Shown piece after piece: positions 7,984 through 15,626 of a stretch of DNA of 35,672 nt (the stretch's first letter is position 1; each line of letters opens with the position of its first letter). This stretch comes from CAYYYG01 sp964490875 (lineage in GTDB: Bacteria > Patescibacteriota > Microgenomatia > UBA1406 > GWC2-37-13). Where the stretch lies: NCBI GenBank assembly GCA_964490875.1, contig CAZBEF010000012.1:1-35672 (forward strand), written 5' to 3'. The notes under the pieces are model-generated. The model ran no database searches and was not told the DNA's origin. It saw only the letters and a program-made list of their open reading frames with translations. Both the position numbers and the translations under genes were made by a program.

Positions 7984-9052
7984 ATCGTAACAACGTATCG
8001 GCTGCATATTGTATTTCTGCATCTGAAACATGAAAACCCAACGGCAAAAATAGACATGACCTGTCCTTATTCCACTCACAGCCGGGAAATTTTATCCAAG
8101 CACTAATATTGTGATTATGAAGATATTGTATAAGTCTATCTGTCTGTTTTTCAGGAATATAAAGTCCGACCGGATACACATGCATATTTTTATATTCTGA
8201 TTCTGGTATTTTAATTTCGTAAAAATTTGTTTTATTTTTGTATAGCTTCGTCATAAATTTTTTATATACAAGCACCTGCCGTTTTTTGAGCTTCCTGATT
8301 TTCTCAAAATCAATAAACGAATGAATAAACGGAATCCATGGCAAACCAGGATATGATTCCCAGCTGTCGCCGATAATATCGTCATGAAGCTGCAGAATTT
8401 TTTTATATGCGAAATCTGTAATGAATGCGGAATTTAAAACACAACCGATTTGAAGAATAAAACTAAACATAGCATACAATGCTGTAGAACTAAGAACATA
8501 CCGCGATAAACGGTAAGGTTTTTGAGAATACGAAATTGTATCTGGTGAACCATACATAAAACTACCGGGAAGCGGGAGCACTTTACGCAAACTATCCATA
8601 ATAATATGATTTTTATGAAACAGTGAAACTTGAGATGGATCTACAACTCTATGTACAGAATCTTCTATGATGAAACAATCTTGAGGAAGAACAGACATCC
8701 AGCTTTTATCATGCAATACATTGGATGTAATTCCAGCTGAGTGAAAAATAAAAATAATTTTGGGTTTATATTTCGCAATATATTCTGTAAATTTTTTTAT
8801 GTCAGTATTAAAATCTTTATCTACTTTCCATAATTTATAAATAAAACCATGGCGTTGTATATTTTGCAAAACATCAAGACAATAAAAATCTGGAAAAAGA
8901 AATACAGAACCCTTTGGAATTTTTTTTAGCCTTATAAATTCCCAGATAGCATCTTCCATTGAATGAAAAAACAACCGTTTTACTCCCCGGGTAACTTTGT
9001 TTCTTTTTCTGCCTAAAAAAGGCAGAATATATGGCTGATAATAATGAAGCAT
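7964..9052 (-). CDS. DegT/DnrJ/EryC1-like PLP-dependent enzyme
   Basis: A 362-residue fold-type I PLP protein. It has the pyridine-binding aspartate in FIIEDSVHR (D131, with H134 nearby) and the likely Schiff-base lysine in MDSLRKVLPLPGS (K157), the pattern of the sugar-aminotransferase (DegT) family. The SLRKVLPLP form belongs to a less studied branch, so the reaction, perhaps amino-sugar formation, is an inference. A TATAAT (complement at 9058-9063) ends five bases before the ATG, suggesting a leaderless mRNA. It is divergent from the DUF2177 gene and its 3' end overlaps the alpha/beta hydrolase gene. No sugar nucleotide genes lie beside it. Confidence 0.75.
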   Translation of the reverse strand: MLHYYQPYILPFLGRKRNKVTRGVKRLFFHSMEDAIWEFIRLKKIPKGSVFLFPDFYCLDVLQNIQRHGFIYKLWKVDKDFNTDIKKFTEYIAKYKPKIIFIFHSAGITSNVLHDKSWMSVLPQDCFIIEDSVHRVVDPSQVSLFHKNHIIMDSLRKVLPLPGSFMYGSPDTISYSQKPYRLSRYVLSSTALYAMFSFILQIGCVLNSAFITDFAYKKILQLHDDIIGDSWESYPGLPWIPFIHSFIDFEKIRKLKKRQVLVYKKFMTKLYKNKTNFYEIKIPESEYKNMHVYPVGLYIPEKQTDRLIQYLHNHNISAWIKFPGCEWNKDRSCLFLPLGFHVSDAEIQYAADTLLRFTAIQK

Positions 9053-9057
9053 GATCG

Positions 9058-9063
9058 ATTATA
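9058..9063 (-). promoter_or_regulatory. -10 box of the PLP-enzyme gene
   Basis: TATAAT on the minus strand, five bases before the ATG at 9052. The hexamer 17 bases upstream (CTTTCG) is a poor -35. Confidence 0.6.
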
Positions 9064-9073
9064 TCAAAAACAA

Positions 9074-9102
9074 TTGCGCTCGAAAGTTAGGGCAGCTATA
9101 CT
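9074..9102 (+). promoter_or_regulatory. Promoter of the DUF2177-like gene
   Basis: TTGCGC (9074-9079), a 17-base spacer and TATACT (9097-9102), seven bases before the ATG at 9110. It argues that the in-frame ATG at 9044, upstream of the promoter, is not used. Confidence 0.65.
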
Positions 9103-9109
9103 ATCTCGT

Positions 9110-9565
9110 ATGATACTCAACAAACAATACTTGGCTTTTTATAAAACCTGGCTCAGTGTGTTTATAATCGATGTTATTTTGAATGTTCTTGTTAATACGC
9201 TGCTTATTCAACAGTTCTACAAGACAGAACTTTCAAAAATTGGCCTGAATAGAATTGACCGCGACAAGCCTCTTCTTGAACTTCAGATGGTGGTATATGC
9301 AGTCTTCATCGCACTGATCATTTATTTCACTATAAAAAGTCTACCGAAGAAAAACCGCAAGTCGCTAGGAACTTTGTACGGAGCAATGTTTGGGGTGATG
9401 ATTTTTCTGACACACAACATGATCAACTATACGATTTTTAAAGACTGGACAACAGCGCTGGTTATTATCGATTCTGCTTGGGGAATTGTGTTGTGTATGC
9501 TGACTGGATTTTTGGGAGTAACTCTCTACGACTTGTTTTCAAAAGATTCTATTAAAAAAAAGTAA
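9110..9565 (+). CDS. DUF2177-like integral membrane protein
   Basis: A 151-residue protein with about four transmembrane segments. It matches DUF2177 in the first helix (WLSVFIIDVILNVLVNTLLIQQFYKTEL, with the Asp in the helix and the FYK motif) and in the last (FKDWTTALVIIDSAWGIVL, with DxAWG). The function of the family is unknown. The ATG at 9110 fits the promoter at 9074-9102; an upstream ATG at 9044 would add a 22-residue basic tail and overlap the divergent gene. It stands alone, facing the PBP gene. Confidence 0.7.
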   Translation: MILNKQYLAFYKTWLSVFIIDVILNVLVNTLLIQQFYKTELSKIGLNRIDRDKPLLELQMVVYAVFIALIIYFTIKSLPKKNRKSLGTLYGAMFGVMIFLTHNMINYTIFKDWTTALVIIDSAWGIVLCMLTGFLGVTLYDLFSKDSIKKK

Positions 9566-9590
9566 ATAGATATCTTCGAAACGGAGCGCA

Positions 9591-9698
9591 GATACCCATT
9601 TAGAGCGACCTTGGGAGGTGCGCAGTCTCGACGAAGTTCCCGATACAATCGGAACGAAGTCGGACGAGCACGCCCACGGGAGCGAAAAATGTGGTATC
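9591..9698. repeat. Large nested palindromic element (REP-like or structured RNA)
   Basis: The 192-base gap between the convergent DUF2177 and PBP genes holds a nested inverted repeat. GATACCCATTT (9591-9601) pairs with AAATGTGGTATC (9687-9698) with one bulge. Inside are TGGG/CCCA, GTGC/GCAC, GTC-CG/CGGAC and, at the tip, GTTCCcGAT/ATCGGAAC. Both strands could fold. I see no promoter leading into it and no coding signal. It could be a bidirectional 3' element of the two genes or a mobile palindrome. Confidence 0.6.
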
Positions 9699-9757
9699 AA
9701 GCGACGTAAAATACTTGGCAGAATCTACCAGATTTTCTACATCAAAAGAGCAGACAA

Positions 9758-12340
9758 TCAAGGAGTTGGCGATACAGAAACAGTTGGCGTTGGACTCACT
9801 TCGGAATCCCACGGCTTATTCACTCCAAACTTAATGGTCGAATCACCACTCTTATCCTTATCATTGCGCGCCACAACCTTAAACTCATACACACCATCCG
9901 AAAGCGAAACTGTTTCAGTTGGCTCCTTATTATCGCCGTCGAAATTCTTTATTTCATTCCCGTTAATATAAAACTTCACATTCTTAATAGACACCACTGA
10001 TGAAATTTTCGCCCGTAATTCTACGGAATTAGAATTCAGAGTAGAACTGCCATTGGGTGACTTAATAGATACAACCACAGAATCAGCGGATGCATCGGAT
10101 GTTTCGCTTGGCGGATGAAACTTATCGTCCTTCTGATCCTTCACCCAAGCATCGATACCTTCCTGCCAGCGATTTTTGCCGTCTGTTGAAACCGGGTCGC
10201 TTTCTGTAAAGACTATAAAATCGCGCTCGTCGTATTGGCCCAGTTTAATTTCTACATCATTCGCAAGCTTTCCATTCGATTTCGAAATTTTCAGCTTTTT
10301 ATAAAATGGAGAAATATCTTTCGGCTCGCTTCCTTCAATGAAATATTCGGCGCGAGTTTTGCTGTTATCTTTTGGCAGACCGCCAAGATATGAATCCACT
10401 GTAACAGCTTTTACTTTGTCGGGCTTAGCTTTAATGCCATCGCCGTATTTCTTCAACAATTTATTCATAATACGGTACCAAATGGAAGAAGCTCCGGTGG
10501 CGCCAGAGGCGATTTTGGGATTCATTGGTGTACCGTCGTTATTTCCGGCCCAGACGCCGACTGTAATATCATTTGTATATCCAACTGCCCAGTTATCCTT
10601 CTTGTCATCGGTGGTTCCGGTTTTAACGGCCACGGTTTTTCCGGGAATATTCAGATACGAATTGAGTCCGAACTCTTCTGCACGCGCATTATTATCAGAA
10701 AGAATATGACTAATAAGATAAGAAGCCTCTTGTGAAAAAACCCTCTTTTCCTTCGACTTAACTGATTTATAAATTATTTTTCCATTGAAGTCCTTAACTT
10801 CATCGATCGGCTCCGGATCCATGGCCGTTCCGCCGCGGGCAAATGCTGTATACGCGTTCGTTACATCAAGCAAACGGACTTCGCCGCCGCCGAGAACAAT
10901 AGCAAGGCCGAAGCGCTGCATATTCGCGTCTGTTGGAGCTAACGTATGCAGTCCCATTGCATCGGCTTTGGAAAGGAAATCATGCATGCCGATCATAGAT
11001 AACAATTTGACGGCAGGAATGTTAAGTGAATTACCAACTGCGAACCGCAGCTGAACCGGTCCATGAAACTTACCATCATAGTTGACCGGTGAATATTCTT
11101 TCCCTCCCTGATCTGGGAACGAAGTTTTGACATCCATGAGCACTGTTGATGGTGTGTAGCCTTTTTCAAACGCAAGTGTGTAGGCGATGGGTTTTAAGGT
11201 AGATCCTGGCTGGCGGTTGCCGAGCGCCGCATTAAACTTTCCATATTTTTCATTGTAATAATCGTAGCTTCCCACCATAGCCAAAATTTCACCGGTTTTA
11301 GAATCCATTACCACAGCGGCCGCATTGCCTACTTTATAATCTTCTAATTTAGAAACTTCATCGGTAAGTATCTCCTGAACTGCATTCTGAACATCAAGAG
11401 ACAATGTGGTCTTGACTTTCAGACCTTGATCAAGCAATTTGCTGCCGTATTCTTTCTCAATAAGATCTTTAACATAAAAAACGAAATGAGGAGCATTAAT
11501 GGCAAGTTTTGGTGTAGTGAACTTCATCGCATCAATCTGTTTGCCCGCCTTTTCTTCTTCTGCTTTTGTAATTTTTCCATCTTCGCGCATTCTCCGGAGT
11601 ACATCTTTTGCACGGCTCTTGCCGGCTTTTTCATCACCGATAAATGGTGAATACCTGCTGGGACTTTGCGGCAGACCGGCTAGAAACGCTGATTCGGCAA
11701 GATTCAGATCTTTTGGATCTTTGCCGAAGTATCCTTTTGCAGCCGAACCGATACCGTAAAAATTTCCTCCATATGGTGCATCATTCAGGTACATTTCCAA
11801 AATCTGGTCTTTTGTATAACGCCGTTCAACTTCGCTGGCCAAAATTATTTCTTTAATTTTTCGGGAAGCAGTCTGTCTTGAATCTAGAAGTGTATTTTTA
11901 ATAAGCTGCTGAGTTATCGTAGAACCTCCACCCTGGATACTTCTTTTTAATAATAAATTGATGAAAGAACGAATAATACCTTTCTCGGAAATACCTTTGT
12001 GTTTATAAAAATCCTTGTCTTCAACAGAAACCGTGCCGTCCTTAACATACTGTGAAATTTCTCCAATTGCGACAGGAACACGATTTTTATCTTTGTAAAC
12101 TTCATACAGAATCTTTCCTTCGCGGTCATAGAAGACGGTTGAATTACCGGTTGCTTGCGATAACTTTCCGGGAGAAGGCAGATCTTTCGCAAACCAGGCA
12201 AATGCAGCAAGAGAGGCGATAAAGCCAATTACAATTAACGATATCAACCCGACAAGGCTGTATAAAATAAATTTCTGACCTAATGTGAGTCCGACATTTC
12301 TTCGTCGTCGAGGAATATACATACGTTGGCTTATGGCCAT
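9758..12340 (-). CDS. Class A penicillin-binding protein (PBP1A-type)
   Basis: Bifunctional peptidoglycan synthase: glycosyltransferase and D,D-transpeptidase, anchored in the membrane and facing outward. A single N-terminal helix (about 24-50) follows a basic stretch (RRRR at 11-14). The GT51 domain shows VEDKDFYKH (catalytic E107), GGSTITQQLIKN and the second glutamate in KIKEIILASEVERRY (about 170). The transpeptidase domain shows S380-T-L-K383, S438-L-N440 and K573-T-G-T576. An Ig-like domain (about 755-845) and a Thr/Ser/Pro tail end the 860-residue protein. The ATG at 12340 lies in a 16-bp palindrome; an ATG six codons later is an alternative start. TATAAT (complement at 12370-12375) is the likely -10. 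All catalytic motifs are intact. Confidence 0.93.
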   Translation of the reverse strand: MAISQRMYIPRRRRNVGLTLGQKFILYSLVGLISLIVIGFIASLAAFAWFAKDLPSPGKLSQATGNSTVFYDREGKILYEVYKDKNRVPVAIGEISQYVKDGTVSVEDKDFYKHKGISEKGIIRSFINLLLKRSIQGGGSTITQQLIKNTLLDSRQTASRKIKEIILASEVERRYTKDQILEMYLNDAPYGGNFYGIGSAAKGYFGKDPKDLNLAESAFLAGLPQSPSRYSPFIGDEKAGKSRAKDVLRRMREDGKITKAEEEKAGKQIDAMKFTTPKLAINAPHFVFYVKDLIEKEYGSKLLDQGLKVKTTLSLDVQNAVQEILTDEVSKLEDYKVGNAAAVVMDSKTGEILAMVGSYDYYNEKYGKFNAALGNRQPGSTLKPIAYTLAFEKGYTPSTVLMDVKTSFPDQGGKEYSPVNYDGKFHGPVQLRFAVGNSLNIPAVKLLSMIGMHDFLSKADAMGLHTLAPTDANMQRFGLAIVLGGGEVRLLDVTNAYTAFARGGTAMDPEPIDEVKDFNGKIIYKSVKSKEKRVFSQEASYLISHILSDNNARAEEFGLNSYLNIPGKTVAVKTGTTDDKKDNWAVGYTNDITVGVWAGNNDGTPMNPKIASGATGASSIWYRIMNKLLKKYGDGIKAKPDKVKAVTVDSYLGGLPKDNSKTRAEYFIEGSEPKDISPFYKKLKISKSNGKLANDVEIKLGQYDERDFIVFTESDPVSTDGKNRWQEGIDAWVKDQKDDKFHPPSETSDASADSVVVSIKSPNGSSTLNSNSVELRAKISSVVSIKNVKFYINGNEIKNFDGDNKEPTETVSLSDGVYEFKVVARNDKDKSGDSTIKFGVNKPWDSEVSPTPTVSVSPTP

Positions 12341-12344
12341 AAGC
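12329..12344. repeat. 16-bp perfect palindrome over the PBP start codon
   Basis: GCTTATGGCCATAAGC is its own reverse complement and covers the ATG at 12340-12338 of the PBP gene. On the upstream side the motif is echoed by AGCTATTAGCTTTAAGCCATTAGC-like repeats up to 12365. It could be an operator, a hairpin that hides the start codon, or a repeat formed by slippage. Confidence 0.6.
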
Positions 12345-12369
12345 TATTAGCTTTAAGCCATTAGCAATC

Positions 12370-12375
12370 ATTATA
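12370..12375 (-). promoter_or_regulatory. -10 box of the PBP gene
   Basis: TATAAT on the minus strand, 29 bases before the ATG at 12340. The predicted leader would begin within the repeats upstream of the start codon. Confidence 0.5.
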
Positions 12376-12403
12376 CACGATTTTACTTCTGCATGAAATT
12401 TGC

Positions 12404-12409
12404 TATAGT
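12404..12409 (+). promoter_or_regulatory. -10 box of the serB-serA fusion gene
   Basis: TATAGT six bases before the ATG at 12416, with a weak TTTACT-like -35 at 12382-12387 (16-base spacer). Leaderless transcription is likely. Confidence 0.55.
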
Positions 12410-12415
12410 ATCTGC

Positions 12416-14308
12416 ATGAAGTCCCCAGAGTACTATATCATTGACTTTGATAGTACTTTCATACAATTAGAAGCTCTTGATGCTCTTTCTGCGATTGCTC
12501 TAAAAAATAATTCACAAAAAGAACAAATTGTTGAAAAAATATCAGATATAACTCGATTGGGAATGGAAGGCGCCATTACGTTTCCAGAATCCCTTGCTAA
12601 ACGGCTTTCTTTGTTTAAAGCGAACAGATCACACATCGATGCTCTCATTAAATTGCTCAAAAAAAATATTTCTATTTCAATCGCCCGCAATAAAAGCTTC
12701 TTTAAAACCAATGCCGGAAGCATTTATATTATCTCCGGCGGATTTAAAGAATATATTTTTCCGATTGTAAAGCCGTTCGGTATTAAAGAAGATCATGTAC
12801 TGGCCAACTCTTTTGAATTCGATAAAAAAGGAACTATTACAGGGTTCGATAAAAAAAACCTGCTCGCTCAGGAACAGGGAAAAGTAAAAGCCGTTAAGAA
12901 ATTAAATCTGAAAGGAACAATTATTGTTCTCGGCGATGGGTACACCGATTATGAAATGAAAGAAAAAAATGCCGCCGATTATTTTTACTCATTTACCGAA
13001 AATGTTTCGCGGGAAAAAGTGAATCAGAAAGCCGATAGAGTAATTTCTGATTTTGATGATTTTTTGTACCGGCTTAAACTACCTCGTGCTTTTTCATTTC
13101 CAAAAAGCCGGATGAAAGTTTTGCTTCTTGAGAATATTCACCCTGATGCAAAAGAACATTTTCAGAATCAGGGTTATGAGGTAGATACATTTCATGGAGC
13201 ATTTGATGAAAATACACTCTGCGAAAAAATAAAAGATATTTCAATTTTGGGAATCCGTTCAAAAACAAAGATAACTAAAAAAGTTATTGAACATGGTAAA
13301 AAATTGCTGTCTGTCGGTGCATTCTGTATAGGCACTAACCAGATTGATTTAACAGCCTGTTCGGAAGCAGGAATTGCGGTTTTTAACGCGCCGTACAGCA
13401 ACACGCGCAGTGTGGTGGAGTTGATAATAGGCGAGATAATAATGTTAAATCGCAAAGCATTCGATAAAAGCATGAAACTCCACCAAGGGAAATGGGATAA
13501 ATCAGCCAAAAACTGCCATGAGATCCGCGGCAGAACGCTGGGAATTGTCGGATATGGAAATATCGGTTCGCAGCTTTCGGTGGTTGCGGAAAATTTGGGT
13601 ATGGAAGTTGTATTTTATGATATTGTTGAAAAACTCGCCTACGGAAATGCAAAACGATGTAATACTTTGGAAGAATTACTGAAGAAGTCGGACATTGTGA
13701 CAATTCATGTCGACGGCAGAAAAAACAATGCCGATCTTATAGGTGAAAACGAATTCGCTGTAATGAAGGAAGGAGTTATTTTCTTAAATGCCAGCCGGGG
13801 ATTTATTGTTGATATTCAGGCGCTTGTTAATGCCATAAAATCGGGAAAGGTTGCCGGCGCCGCAGTAGATGTATTTCCAAAAGAACCGAAAAGCAATGAT
13901 GAACTTTTTCAATCAGATCTTCAAAATTTGCCAAATGTAATTCTCACTCCGCATGTCGGAGCGGGAACTGAGGAAGCGCAAAAAAACATCGCCGACTTTG
14001 TAAGCGGTAGAATTATGACATTTATAGATACCGGAGATACAACACTCAGTGTCAATGTTCCTAATTTGCAGCTGCCCGAGCTTAAAGACTATCATCGCTT
14101 TATTCATATTCATCATAATGTTCCCGGAATTCTTGCGAAAATAAATACGATACTCGCAGAAAACAAAATAAACATCGAAGGCCAGTATTTAAAAACAAAT
14201 GACCAGATCGGCTACGTTATTACCGACGTCGGCGCCGATTACGACACATCCGTAATCGCTCGCCTCAAAAAAATTCCGGATACTATAAGAGTTAGAGTTT
14301 TATATTAA
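12416..14308 (+). CDS. Phosphoserine phosphatase / 3-phosphoglycerate dehydrogenase fusion (SerB-SerA-ACT)
   Basis: A 630-residue protein joining the first and last steps of serine synthesis from 3-phosphoglycerate. Residues 1-212 are a HAD phosphatase of the SerB type: DFDST at 10-14 (nucleophile D10, acid D12), ISGG at 106-109 and GDGYTD at 173-178. After a short linker, residues 233-550 are a D-3-phosphoglycerate dehydrogenase with a GYGNIG Rossmann loop (379-384), R461, E490 and the catalytic H513 (TPHVGAG). Residues 560-630 are an ACT domain whose HIHHNVPG (564-571) keeps the His and Asn that bind serine in E. coli SerA, and whose end closely resembles E. coli SerA, so feedback inhibition by serine is likely. 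A SerC-like gene follows. Confidence 0.92.
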   Translation: MKSPEYYIIDFDSTFIQLEALDALSAIALKNNSQKEQIVEKISDITRLGMEGAITFPESLAKRLSLFKANRSHIDALIKLLKKNISISIARNKSFFKTNAGSIYIISGGFKEYIFPIVKPFGIKEDHVLANSFEFDKKGTITGFDKKNLLAQEQGKVKAVKKLNLKGTIIVLGDGYTDYEMKEKNAADYFYSFTENVSREKVNQKADRVISDFDDFLYRLKLPRAFSFPKSRMKVLLLENIHPDAKEHFQNQGYEVDTFHGAFDENTLCEKIKDISILGIRSKTKITKKVIEHGKKLLSVGAFCIGTNQIDLTACSEAGIAVFNAPYSNTRSVVELIIGEIIMLNRKAFDKSMKLHQGKWDKSAKNCHEIRGRTLGIVGYGNIGSQLSVVAENLGMEVVFYDIVEKLAYGNAKRCNTLEELLKKSDIVTIHVDGRKNNADLIGENEFAVMKEGVIFLNASRGFIVDIQALVNAIKSGKVAGAAVDVFPKEPKSNDELFQSDLQNLPNVILTPHVGAGTEEAQKNIADFVSGRIMTFIDTGDTTLSVNVPNLQLPELKDYHRFIHIHHNVPGILAKINTILAENKINIEGQYLKTNDQIGYVITDVGADYDTSVIARLKKIPDTIRVRVLY

Positions 14309-14356
14309 AATTTCAAATAGTTGTAATACTATTTTTAAATAAGAGCGAAGAAACAA

Positions 14357-14409
14357 TTTTTTTTGCAATCGCCTGGGCCCCACAGCAGTGGGTGAGGCGG
14401 CAAAAAAAA
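14357..14409. repeat. Long hairpin between the serine genes
   Basis: Eight Ts plus GC (14357-14366) pair with GC plus eight As (14400-14409), and inside CGCCT/AGGCG and CCCAC/GTGGG pair around an AGCA loop. The T-run precedes the stem on the plus strand and on the minus strand alike, so it is not a standard terminator in either direction. It lies 27 bases before the serC-like ATG. Confidence 0.65.
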
Positions 14410-14435
14410 TTCGTATCGAGCGACATATTAAATAT

Positions 14436-15506
14436 ATGAAGACTATCTTCTTCACCGCAGGACCATCACAAATTTACAAAACAGTACCTAAACACATAAA
14501 CTCCGCAATAAAAAACGACATACTATCTCTTTCACACCGCAGCGCCGCATTTCAGGAAATATTCAAATCGGCGCAGGATTCACTCCGCCAGCTTCTTAAC
14601 ATTCCCAAAGAAAATCACATCTTCTTCATTGCCTCGGCAAACGAAGCATGGGAGCGGATCATACAAAACACTGTCGAAAAACAAAGCTTCCACTTAGTAA
14701 ACGGTGCTTTCGGCAAACGACTATTCGGAATCGCCTCGGAACTTAGAAAATCCCCACTTTCCTTAGAAGTCCCAGACGGTGAAGGCTTCAACTTTCCTAA
14801 TGTAAAAATCCCAGACAACACCGAATTAGTCTGTCTTACTCACAACGAATCAAGCACCGGCGTGGTACTGCCGATTGAAGAGATTCACACACTCAAACGA
14901 CGATACCCCGATGTTTTATTCGCACTCGACACAGTTTCATCAATTCCCAATGTCGATATAGATTATTCATTAATTGACTGCGTTTATTTTTCGGTACAAA
15001 AAGGATTCGGCCTTCCCGCTGGTCTTGGTGTTTTAATTGTTTCTCCGGCAGCGATGGAAAAATCAGTAACTCTTCAGAATAAAGGCTTAAATATCGGCAG
15101 CTATCACAGCTTTCCAGAACTACTGAAGTATGAACAAAAATTCCAGGCGCCGGAAACACCGAATGTTTTGAATATTTATCTTTTGGGAAATGTTACACAA
15201 GATTTTCTCAAAATCGGCATTGATAAAATAAGAAAGCAGACAGAAGCCAAAGCATCATTGCTGAATAAATTCTTCAAAACTAATGAAAAATACAAATTTT
15301 TCGTGACGTACGAAAAGAATCGATCTAAAACTGTTATGAACATAAAAACACCCGGTAGTTCAACAGATACTATTAACAAGCTCAAAAAATATGGTTTAGT
15401 TGTGGGGAAAGGATACGGCAAATATAAAGAAGAATACATCCGCATTTCCAACTTTCCTTCACACACACTCAAAGATGTTAAAAAATTGATACAATATTTA
15501 TCATGA
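14436..15506 (+). CDS. serC: Phosphoserine aminotransferase-like class V aminotransferase
   Basis: Predicted to convert 3-phosphohydroxypyruvate and glutamate to phosphoserine and 2-oxoglutarate, the middle step between the two activities of the upstream fusion. The 356-residue protein has the SerC-like start FFTAGPSQIY, SLSHRS (31-36), the PLP-binding aspartate in ALDTVSS (D165) and the Schiff-base lysine in FSVQKGFGLPAG (K189). I start it at the ATG at 14436; the frame is open to a GTG at 14388 inside the hairpin, which is unlikely. The gene symbol rests on family and neighbourhood; some class V enzymes of this form act on alanine, serine or glyoxylate. Confidence 0.82.
   Translation: MKTIFFTAGPSQIYKTVPKHINSAIKNDILSLSHRSAAFQEIFKSAQDSLRQLLNIPKENHIFFIASANEAWERIIQNTVEKQSFHLVNGAFGKRLFGIASELRKSPLSLEVPDGEGFNFPNVKIPDNTELVCLTHNESSTGVVLPIEEIHTLKRRYPDVLFALDTVSSIPNVDIDYSLIDCVYFSVQKGFGLPAGLGVLIVSPAAMEKSVTLQNKGLNIGSYHSFPELLKYEQKFQAPETPNVLNIYLLGNVTQDFLKIGIDKIRKQTEAKASLLNKFFKTNEKYKFFVTYEKNRSKTVMNIKTPGSSTDTINKLKKYGLVVGKGYGKYKEEYIRISNFPSHTLKDVKKLIQYLS
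15490..15495 (+). promoter_or_regulatory. -10-like box before the small membrane peptide
   Basis: TACAAT lies seven bases before the ATG at 15503, inside the end of the serC-like gene. The spacing matches other genes in the window. Confidence 0.4.
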
Positions 15507-15613
15507 AAATACGCAAACACTTAAAAGCAGAAAAAATCTGGAAAGTAATTGTGGTTGTTTCATCTGTTCTTCTTATCGCAACCAGCCTCGCCCCATTGCT
15601 GTTAACAAAATAA
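15503..15613 (+). CDS. Small single-span membrane peptide (36 aa)
   Basis: The ATG overlaps the serC-like stop as ATGA. The product has a basic N-terminus (MKIRKHLKAEKIWK), one hydrophobic helix (about residues 14-33, VIVVVSSVLLIATSLAPLLL) and ends in TK. The four-base overlap, a -10-like TACAAT seven bases upstream and a clean transmembrane pattern support a real gene. I do not recognise a family. Inside-positive charge predicts the N-terminus in the cytoplasm. Confidence 0.55.
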   Translation: MKIRKHLKAEKIWKVIVVVSSVLLIATSLAPLLLTK

Positions 15614-15623
15614 CCCGTATAAT
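15596..15623 (+). promoter_or_regulatory. Promoter of the structured RNA
   Basis: TTGCTG (15596-15601), a 16-base spacer and a perfect TATAAT (15618-15623). Transcription should begin near 15629, at the 5' arm of the RNA's closing stem. Confidence 0.65.
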
Positions 15624-15626
15624 CTC

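Noticed and set aside
9618..9971. Plus-strand open frame of 117 codons opposite the PBP gene 3' end
   Set aside because: It covers the palindromic element and the antisense of a well-supported PBP tail; composition and content are not protein-like.
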